Positions 1 through 6,275 of a stretch of DNA of 8,766 nt are shown in pieces. Numbering within the stretch: the first letter of the stretch is position 1; every line of letters begins with the position of its first letter. A program made the position numbers and the translations under genes. The notes under the pieces were generated by a model. The model did not search any database. It worked only from the letters and a program-made list of their open reading frames with translations, and was not told where the DNA came from. The DNA lies in assembly GCA_036556965.1 (NCBI GenBank), contig DATBIO010000252.1, positions 1-8,766 of the forward strand, given 5' to 3'. This DNA is from DATBIO01 sp036556965. GTDB lineage: Bacteria > Acidobacteriota > Vicinamibacteria > Fen-336.

Positions 1-2422
1 CAACGCCCTCCAGAACATCCCCACCGCCCGTGACGTGTGGTCCATCCTGCAGAACATGGCGCCCCAGGTCGTGCTCGACCGCGAGGACGTGGGGGGGAGC
101 GAGGGCGGGCTGCAGGCCGTGTTCTCCAGCCACGGCAGCACTTGGCGGCAGAACACCTACGCCCTCAACGGCGTGAACGTGACCGATCCCGCGGCCACGG
201 GCGCCGCCGGGTTCTACTACGACTACGACAGCTTCGAGCAGGTGCAGATCTCTACCGCCCAGCACGCGGCGGAGGTGGGCACGCCCGGGGTCTACTACAA
301 CTTCGTGGCCAAGAGCGGGACGAACGAGTTCCACGGGGCGGCCGCCTACTACTTCGAGAACGACAGCCTGGTGAGCGACAACGTCTCCGACGACCTGCGG
401 GACCAGGGCATCACCAGCGGGGCCGGCATCAACCTCTTCTCGGACGCCACCTTCCAGCTGGGCGGGCCCATCGTGCGCGACAAGCTGCGCTTCTTCACGA
501 GCTGGCGCGACTGGCGCATCCACCGCGACGTGCCCAACTTCCCGCAGTCCGAGAACACCGACCTGTTCTCGGGCCTGGTCAACCTGAGCTACCAGGTGAA
601 CCCCAAGAACCGCCTCGACGTGCTGGGCACCATCCAGACCTACTACAAGCCCAACCGCAATGCCTCCGCGCAGGTGCCGCCCGACTCCACCTGGATCGAG
701 GACGACGTGTTCCGCATCTTCCAGGGCCACTACAACGCCCAGATCGGGAACGCGGCCCTCTTCGACGCGCGCATCAGCTTCTCCAACGTGGACTTCCCGC
801 TGAAGTTCCAGGAGGGCGTGACCGAGCAGAACACCACCGAGCTGACCACGGGCAACCAGACGGGGGCCGCCCCGCAGTCCTTCGCCTTCTACCGCGAGCG
901 CCTGGCCGGCGAGCTCTCCTTGAACTACTTCAAGGCGGACTGGCTGGGCGCCGACCACGACTTCCGGGTGGGCTACCAGTACGGGCGCCAGGTGTCGGAG
1001 TCCGAGGCCAACGTCATCGACGGCGTGACCCTGAACGTCTTCGAGGGCGAGCCCAACTTCCTGATCGCCTACAACACGCCGGTGCTCACGGAGAGCCGCT
1101 ACACGGACAACGTCCTCTTCGTGCAGGACAGCATCACCCACGGGAACCTGACCGTGAACCTCGGCCTCCGCTACGAGAACACCAAGGGCGTGCTGCCCGC
1201 GCAGTCGAGCCCGGCGGGGCCGTTCGCGCCCGCGCGCAGCTTCCCCGCCCAGGACGTCATCTCCTGGAGTGACCTCGCCCCGCGGGCGGGCGTCATCTGG
1301 GACGTGGGAGGCAAGCACCGCACCGCGGTGAAGGTCGGCTTCGGCCGCTACTTCCATCAGCTCAGCCCGGATCCCATCGAGGCGCCCAGCCCCAACAACC
1401 TGGGCGGCACCGGCTTTACCTGGAACGACCTCAACGGCGACCTCCAGGCCCAGCCAGGGGAGCAGGGTGACTTCCTCTTCAGCTTCGGCGGGTCGTCCAT
1501 CACCACCGTGGACGAGGACCTGCGCCGGCCCCGCACCGACGAGGTGACGGCGGGCATGGAGTTCCAGCTCCCCCACGACATCGTCCTCAACGTGGAGGGC
1601 ATCCTGCGCTGGGGCAGCCAGCTCCTGGCCACCACCGAGGTCGGCATCCCCGCCAACGGCTACAGCACCACCAGCGCCCTCGACCCCGGCCCGGACGGCA
1701 GCGCGGGTACCGCCGACGACCAGACCGTGACCGTCTTCAACCTGTTGCCCGAGTTCGTGGGGGCGAGCCGCCGGCTGGTCACCAACCCCGAGGGCTTCGA
1801 GACCAGCTTCAAGGGCCTCGAGGTCACCCTGCAGAAGCGCTTCTCCAACGGGTGGCAGGGGCTGGTCGGCTACTCCATCTCCGAGGACGACCTCAGCCGG
1901 GCGGGCACCTCCTTCGGGGTGTTCGGAGGGGGCGAGGAGGAGAGCGCGGGGGCCGGCAACGGAGGCGGCTTCACCGATCCCAACCAGGCCATCAACAACA
2001 ACGGCGGCCCCAGCGTCTTCGACCGGCGGCACAGCCTGAAGATGAGCGGGAGCTACGAGATCCGCAGCGTGGGCATGAACGTGGCCGCGGTCTACAAGGT
2101 GCAGTCGGGCGTCCCCGCCGTGCGCCTCCTCACCGCGTCGGAGGACGTGAACGGGGTGCCCTTCAACCAGGGGCCCATCACGTTCTACGCGGAGGAGCGG
2201 GGCACCCGGCGCATCGACACCATCCACTACATGGACTTCCGTGTGAGCAAGTACTTCGACATCCGGAGCGACCAGCGGCTGGAGCTGATCCTCGACGTGT
2301 TCAACCTGTTCAACCAGAACACGGTGACCGGCGTCAACGGCAACACGGGCTCCGACTTCCTGAACCCCCTCACCATCCTGGGGCCCCGCGTCTTCCGGCT
2401 GGGCGCGCGGTTCGTCTTCTAG
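1..2422 (+). CDS. Oar-type TonB-dependent receptor, 5' end outside the window
   Basis: Outer membrane gated channel that would import, or act on, a ligand bound outside the cell using TonB energy; the ligand is unknown. The reading frame is open to the window edge (first whole codon at base 2), and about 806 residues remain. Numbering from that codon, residues 1-112 are plug domain: LQNIPTARD at the start, YALNGVNVTDP from 53 and KSGTNEFHG at 104-112. The rest is barrel, opening with GGPIVRDKL at 154 and carrying DRRH at 674-677, a motif place typical of Oar-like receptors, then DVFNLFNQNT near the end. The last residue is Phe, as in barrels handled by the Bam machinery. Two Asp/Gly-rich loops (DLNGD at 476, DPGPDG at 561) look like calcium loops. 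Signal peptide, carboxypeptidase-regulatory-like domain and any TonB box would lie upstream. The GTG at 35 is internal to the plug and is not the start. The family is confident; the substrate is not known. Confidence 0.93.
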   Translation, partial: NALQNIPTARDVWSILQNMAPQVVLDREDVGGSEGGLQAVFSSHGSTWRQNTYALNGVNVTDPAATGAAGFYYDYDSFEQVQISTAQHAAEVGTPGVYYNFVAKSGTNEFHGAAAYYFENDSLVSDNVSDDLRDQGITSGAGINLFSDATFQLGGPIVRDKLRFFTSWRDWRIHRDVPNFPQSENTDLFSGLVNLSYQVNPKNRLDVLGTIQTYYKPNRNASAQVPPDSTWIEDDVFRIFQGHYNAQIGNAALFDARISFSNVDFPLKFQEGVTEQNTTELTTGNQTGAAPQSFAFYRERLAGELSLNYFKADWLGADHDFRVGYQYGRQVSESEANVIDGVTLNVFEGEPNFLIAYNTPVLTESRYTDNVLFVQDSITHGNLTVNLGLRYENTKGVLPAQSSPAGPFAPARSFPAQDVISWSDLAPRAGVIWDVGGKHRTAVKVGFGRYFHQLSPDPIEAPSPNNLGGTGFTWNDLNGDLQAQPGEQGDFLFSFGGSSITTVDEDLRRPRTDEVTAGMEFQLPHDIVLNVEGILRWGSQLLATTEVGIPANGYSTTSALDPGPDGSAGTADDQTVTVFNLLPEFVGASRRLVTNPEGFETSFKGLEVTLQKRFSNGWQGLVGYSISEDDLSRAGTSFGVFGGGEEESAGAGNGGGFTDPNQAINNNGGPSVFDRRHSLKMSGSYEIRSVGMNVAAVYKVQSGVPAVRLLTASEDVNGVPFNQGPITFYAEERGTRRIDTIHYMDFRVSKYFDIRSDQRLELILDVFNLFNQNTVTGVNGNTGSDFLNPLTILGPRVFRLGARFVF

Positions 2423-2455
2423 GCCCGTGACGGCCCGGGGCGGGCGCGCGCGCGC
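2423..2455 (+). other. Short receptor-to-cassette spacer
   Basis: Thirty-three bases separate the receptor stop (TAG) from the next start (GTG). The spacer contains a possible weak hairpin (GCCCG at 2423-2427 with CGGGC at 2441-2445) and ends in a strictly alternating G/C run, 2444-2456, that runs into the start codon. No T-run follows the hairpin and no clear -35/-10 pair is visible, so I read this as an intra-operon spacer. GGGG at 2437-2440 is the only Shine-Dalgarno-like run and sits about 15 bases before the start, which is far. Confidence 0.5.
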
Positions 2456-4135
2456 GTGACCCTCCCCGGGCCCGTTCTGCTCGCCGCGCTGCTGGGCGCC
2501 GGGGCCGCGGCTCCCCCTGCGCTCATCCGCTTCTCCGACCGCGCCGCGGCGGCGGGGCTCTCGTTCCGGACCACCTACGGGAGGCCGGGAAAGAGCACCT
2601 ACATCCTGGAGACCACGGGCCCCGGCGCCGCTTTCCTCGACTACGACGGTGACGGCCGCCTCGACGTGTACCTCGTGAACGGAACCACGCTGGAGACGCC
2701 GGCGGGGACCGCGCCGCGCTCCGCGCTCTTCCGCAACCGCGGCGACGGCACCTTCGAGGACGTCACCGTCCGCACCGGCGCGGGCCGCGCCGGGTGGGGG
2801 CAGGGCGCGACCGCCGCCGACTACGACGGCGACGGCTGGCCCGACCTCTACCTCACCTTCTTCGGCGAGAGCGTCCTGCTGCGCAACCAGGGCGACGGCA
2901 CCTTCCGCGACGTGACCGCGCGCGCCGGCCTGGGCGCTCCCGGATGGTCCACGGGGGCGGCCTGGGGCGACTACGACCGCGACGGCGACCTCGACCTCTA
3001 CGTCGCGCAGTACGTGGACCTCGACCTGGCGCGGGCGCCCCTGCCCGGTTCGCAGCCGAACTGCTTCTACGCCGGCGCCCCCGTCATGTGCGGCCCGCGC
3101 GGGCTCCCCGGCGCGCGCGACCGCCTCTTCCGCAACGACGGCGACGGTCGCTTCACCGACGTCACCGAGCGCGCGGGCATCGACGGCGAGCGCCTGCGCG
3201 GGCTGGGCGTGGTGTTCGCCGACTTCGACGACGACCTCTGGCCCGACGTGCTGGTGGCCAACGACGCCCACCCCAACCTGCTCTACCGCAACAACCGCGA
3301 CGGCACCTTCACGGACACCGCCTTCGCGGCGGGCGTGGCCTTCGACGAGGACGGCCGGGAGCGCGCGGGCATGGGCGTGGACGCGGGCGACTACGACGGG
3401 GACGGGCGTCCCGACATCGTCATCACCAACTTCCAGGGCGAGCCGAACGCCCTCTACCGAAACCTCGGCCAGGGCCTCTTCGCGGAGGAGACGTGGGCCT
3501 CCGGGATCGGCGAGGCGACCGTGCCCTACCTGGGCTGGGGGACGGGCTTCGCGGACTTCGACAACGACGGCCGCCTCGACCTCTTCTTCGCCAACGGGCA
3601 CGTCTACCCGGAGGTGGACGAGCGGCGCCTGGACGAGCGCTACGCGCAGCGCGCCCTCGTCTTCCGCAACGCGGGCAACGGGCGCTTCGTCGAGCTGGGC
3701 CTGTCCGCGGGCCCCGAGGTGAGCGCCCCGCGGGCGGCGCGCGCGGCCGCCTTCGGCGACTACGACGACGACGGGCGGGTGGACGTGCTGGTGTCCACCG
3801 TCAACGACCGCCCCCTCCTCCTGCGCAACGAGAGCGAGGGCGCGGGACACTGGCTCTCCGTGCGCCTGCGCGGCCGGCGCTCGAACCGCGACGGCGTGGG
3901 CGCGCGCATCGCCCTGGAGGCGGGGGGCGCGCGGCAGGTGCGCGAGGTGCGCGCCGGCAACAGCTACCTCTCCCAGGGCGACGCGCGCGCGCACTTCGGC
4001 CTGGGCCCGGCGGCGGCCGCCGCCACCATCGAGGTGCGCTGGCCCAGCGGCGTGGTGGACCGGCTGACGGGCGTGCCCACGGACCGCACCATCGTGATCG
4101 AGGAGGGCGCGGGCCTGGCCGCGCCCGGGCGCTGA
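2456..4135 (+). CDS. CRTAC1 family exported propeller protein A (FG-GAP/VCBS repeats + ASPIC/UnbV)
   Basis: Predicted exported seven-bladed beta-propeller of 559 residues; the family has no settled biochemical role and is usually thought to bind ligand or surface polymer with calcium. Residues 1-19 form a hydrophobic leader ending GAAA (probable signal peptide, though without an N-terminal Lys/Arg). Seven Asp-rich calcium-loop motifs of the DxDxDG type begin at about residues 62, 122, 172, 256, 312, 367 and 435, most followed by a hydrophobic strand and a Leu/Phe-x-Arg-Asn turn. The fourth reads DFDDDLWPD and lacks the usual Gly. Cys203 and Cys212 lie in an insert after blade 3 and could form a disulfide. 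From about 465 to the end is an ASPIC/UnbV domain with LRGRRSNRDGVGA. GTG 2456 is the first possible start after the receptor stop, which is in the same frame. The stop overlaps the next start (TGATG). Propeller B at 6272-7936 is its relative. Confidence 0.92.
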   Translation: MTLPGPVLLAALLGAGAAAPPALIRFSDRAAAAGLSFRTTYGRPGKSTYILETTGPGAAFLDYDGDGRLDVYLVNGTTLETPAGTAPRSALFRNRGDGTFEDVTVRTGAGRAGWGQGATAADYDGDGWPDLYLTFFGESVLLRNQGDGTFRDVTARAGLGAPGWSTGAAWGDYDRDGDLDLYVAQYVDLDLARAPLPGSQPNCFYAGAPVMCGPRGLPGARDRLFRNDGDGRFTDVTERAGIDGERLRGLGVVFADFDDDLWPDVLVANDAHPNLLYRNNRDGTFTDTAFAAGVAFDEDGRERAGMGVDAGDYDGDGRPDIVITNFQGEPNALYRNLGQGLFAEETWASGIGEATVPYLGWGTGFADFDNDGRLDLFFANGHVYPEVDERRLDERYAQRALVFRNAGNGRFVELGLSAGPEVSAPRAARAAAFGDYDDDGRVDVLVSTVNDRPLLLRNESEGAGHWLSVRLRGRRSNRDGVGARIALEAGGARQVREVRAGNSYLSQGDARAHFGLGPAAAAATIEVRWPSGVVDRLTGVPTDRTIVIEEGAGLAAPGR

Positions 4136-5367
4136 TGCTGGCCCTGCTCCTGGCCGCGTGGGCGTCGACGGCGCAGGAGGGCGGCGCGCAGGCGCAGGCG
4201 CGGGCGCACCTGGAGCGCGCGCGGGAAGGGCTGCGCGCGGGCGCGCGGGAGAGCGCGCGCCGGGAGCTGGAGTCGGCGGTGCGCCTCGACCCGCAGCTGG
4301 CGGAGGCCCAGGTGCGGCTGGGTCTCCTCCTGCTGGACCTGGGCGAGGGCGAGGCGGCACGCGCGCGGCTGCGCGCCGGGGCGGAGACCGCCACCCCGCC
4401 CACGCTGCTGGGCCTGGGCGCGGCCTGCCTGCGCGGCGGCCTCCTCGAGGAGGCCCAGGAGTTCCTGGAGCGCGCGGAGCGACTGGACCCGGCGCTGGAC
4501 CAGCTCGACCTGCTGCTGGGCCAGGCGTACGCGGCGCGCGGGATGCACGGCCGGGCCGTGGAGCGCCTGCGGCGCGCGGCCGCGCGCGCGCCGGCTTCGC
4601 CGCAGGCCCACTACCTGCTGGGCGTGACCCTCAGCCTGCAAGGCGAGGCGGCGCCGGCGGTGGCCGCCCTGGAGCGCGCGGCCACGCTCGATCCCGCCAA
4701 CGCCGCGCTCCACTACTACCTGGGCCTGGCCTACCTCGACGCGCGCCGGCTGCCCGACGCGGTGGGCGCGCTGGAGCGCTCGGCGGTCCTCGCGCCCGGC
4801 GACCGCAACGCCGCCGTGAACCTGGCCTGGGCCCTCATCACCCTGGGCCGCTACCAGCAGGCGGGGGAGCGGCTGGACGCGTGGGTGCGCGAGCACCCAC
4901 GGGACGCTGCGGCGCTGTTCCTGGCCGGCGAGAGCCGCCGCCGCGCCGGCGACATGGACGGCGCCCTGGAGCGGCTGGACAGCGCCCTGGCCGCGGAGCC
5001 GGGGCTGGGCGACGCGCTGTTCGCGCGCGGGAGCGTCTTCCTCCTCCGGCAGGACCGCGCGCGCGCCCGGGCCGACTTCGAGCGGCTGCTGGCCGCGGAC
5101 GCCGACCACGCCGGCGCCCACTACCAGCTCGGCAAGCTCGAGCTGGGGGAGGGGCGGCTGGACGCGGCGGTGGCGCACCTGGAGAAGAGCGTGGCCCTGG
5201 AGCCCGGGAACAAGGCCGCGCACTTCCAGCTCGCGCGCGCCTACCGGCGGCAGGGCCGCGCGGAGGAGGCGCAGCGGGCGGCGGCGCGCTTCCGCGACCT
5301 GGGCCGCGAGCCGCGCGGCGAGGCCGAGTGGCGCGCGGCGCCGCCGCCGCGCCCGAAGGCGCCATGA
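4135..5367 (+). CDS. Exported tetratricopeptide repeat protein (about 11 TPRs)
   Basis: Predicted periplasmic scaffold protein of 410 residues, built almost wholly of TPR helices that bind partner proteins; no catalytic domain is visible. Residues 1-13 are a short hydrophobic leader (MLALLLAAWASTA) with a plausible signal peptidase I site before Gln14. About eleven repeats run from residue 24 to 392, with exact 34-residue spacing from residue 87 onward and family-typical positions such as AHYLLG near 158 and ALHYYLG near 191. A charged, Pro-rich tail follows. The frame stays open far upstream of 4135, but that part would be an Arg/Gly/Pro-rich shadow of propeller A. The ATG at 4135 overlaps the propeller A stop and begins the hydrophobic leader, so it is the likely start. 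No strong ribosome site precedes it, which fits coupled translation. The stop overlaps the next start as ATGA. Confidence 0.88.
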   Translation: MLALLLAAWASTAQEGGAQAQARAHLERAREGLRAGARESARRELESAVRLDPQLAEAQVRLGLLLLDLGEGEAARARLRAGAETATPPTLLGLGAACLRGGLLEEAQEFLERAERLDPALDQLDLLLGQAYAARGMHGRAVERLRRAAARAPASPQAHYLLGVTLSLQGEAAPAVAALERAATLDPANAALHYYLGLAYLDARRLPDAVGALERSAVLAPGDRNAAVNLAWALITLGRYQQAGERLDAWVREHPRDAAALFLAGESRRRAGDMDGALERLDSALAAEPGLGDALFARGSVFLLRQDRARARADFERLLAADADHAGAHYQLGKLELGEGRLDAAVAHLEKSVALEPGNKAAHFQLARAYRRQGRAEEAQRAAARFRDLGREPRGEAEWRAAPPPRPKAP

Positions 5368-6275
5368 CGCTCGCGGCCCTGGCCCTCGTCCTGCAGCTCG
5401 GCGGCCCGTCCCCCGAGACCGCGCGCGACGCGCTCCAGCGCGGGTGGATGCTGGCGGGGGCCGGCCGCTTCCGGGAGGCGGAGCGGCTGTTCCGGAGCGC
5501 GCTGCGCGCCGATCCCGGCGCGGCCTCGGCCGCGCTGGGGCTGGGCGTGGCCCTGGCCGGCCTGGAGCGCGATCCCGAGGCGATCGCGGCCTTCGCGGAG
5601 GCCGTGCGGCTCCAGCCCGGGTTCGCGGAAGCGCACTACAACCTGGGCACGGCCCTCCAGCGCGCCGGCCGGCCCGTGGAGGCGCGGGCGGCCCTCGCGC
5701 GAGCCGTCGCCCTGAAGCCGTCGTTCGCGCCGGCGCACTTCAACCTGGCCCTGGTCCTCGCGGGCCTCGGGCACTACCGCCAGGCCATCGCCGCCTTCGA
5801 GGAGACGCTGCGCCGGCAGCCGGACCACGCGGACGCGCTGTCGGGCCTGGGGCGCACCCTGGCCAACGTGGACCGCTGGGAGGAGGCACTGCCGCCGCTG
5901 CGCCGGGCGGCCGCGCTCCGTCCCGCGGACGCCGGCCTGCAGGCGGCGCTGGGCCAGGCCTGCGCGCGCGGGGGCCGGCTCGAGGAGGCGGCGGACGCGC
6001 TCGCGCGGGCGGTGGCGCTGGCCCCCCGCGACGACGAGGCGCGCTTCCAGCTCGCGCTGGTCCAGATCGACCGCGGCCGGAACGCCGACGCGGTCGCCGC
6101 GCTGCGCGAGGTGCTGCGCGCCCGCCCGCGCCACGCCGCCGCCCGCTACAACCTGGGCCTGACCCTGCTGGCGGCGGGCGACGCGGAGGCGGCGCGGGCG
6201 GAGCTGCGCGCGCTGGAGGAGATCGATCCCAACCTGGCCCTCCAGCTCCGCCTGCGCGTGGAGCCGCCGCCGTGA
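5364..6275 (+). CDS. Tetratricopeptide repeat protein (8 TPRs)
   Basis: A 303-residue protein that is eight consecutive 34-residue TPRs, from about residue 19 to 290, with canonical positions such as AHYNLGTAL near 90 and ARYNLGLTL near 260, followed by a 13-residue tail. It probably serves as a protein-binding scaffold; nothing catalytic is visible. Residues 1-14 (MTLAALALVLQLGG) are hydrophobic but carry no positive charge and no clear cleavage site, so it may be exported, membrane-held or cytoplasmic. The start is the ATG of an ATGA overlap with the preceding gene; GAAGG at 5355-5359 is a possible ribosome site, with only four bases between it and the start. The open frame upstream of 5364 is an Arg/Pro-rich shadow of the other TPR gene. 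Its regular repeat array resembles that of its neighbour, so the pair may have arisen by duplication, but this needs alignment. Its stop overlaps the next GTG. Confidence 0.88.
   Translation: MTLAALALVLQLGGPSPETARDALQRGWMLAGAGRFREAERLFRSALRADPGAASAALGLGVALAGLERDPEAIAAFAEAVRLQPGFAEAHYNLGTALQRAGRPVEARAALARAVALKPSFAPAHFNLALVLAGLGHYRQAIAAFEETLRRQPDHADALSGLGRTLANVDRWEEALPPLRRAAALRPADAGLQAALGQACARGGRLEEAADALARAVALAPRDDEARFQLALVQIDRGRNADAVAALREVLRARPRHAAARYNLGLTLLAAGDAEAARAELRALEEIDPNLALQLRLRVEPPP
6260..6263 (+). promoter_or_regulatory. Probable ribosome binding site for propeller B
   Basis: GGAG lies inside the end of the preceding TPR gene, eight bases before the GTG at 6272. It is the best-spaced Shine-Dalgarno-like sequence in the cassette and supports the GTG as the start of propeller B rather than a later ATG (6436), which would remove the first part of the propeller. 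Confidence 0.5.

Noticed and set aside
35..37. GTG as the start of the receptor
   Set aside because: The frame continues to the window edge and the residues before it (NALQNIPTARD) match the conserved receptor plug, so the gene starts outside the window.
2794..4134. Upstream extension of the first TPR gene
   Set aside because: The frame is open, but the extra residues are Arg/Pro/Gly-rich and overlap propeller A. The hydrophobic leader begins at 4135.
3964..5223. Long minus-strand open frame (419 codons) opposite the first TPR gene
   Set aside because: The Gln/Arg/Leu/Ala-rich translation lacks domain structure, while the plus strand has a clear TPR array.
5444..6271. Upstream extension of propeller B, giving a product of 830 residues
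   Set aside because: The added part is a low-complexity shadow of the second TPR gene. The GTG at 6272 has a ribosome site at good spacing and begins a signal peptide.
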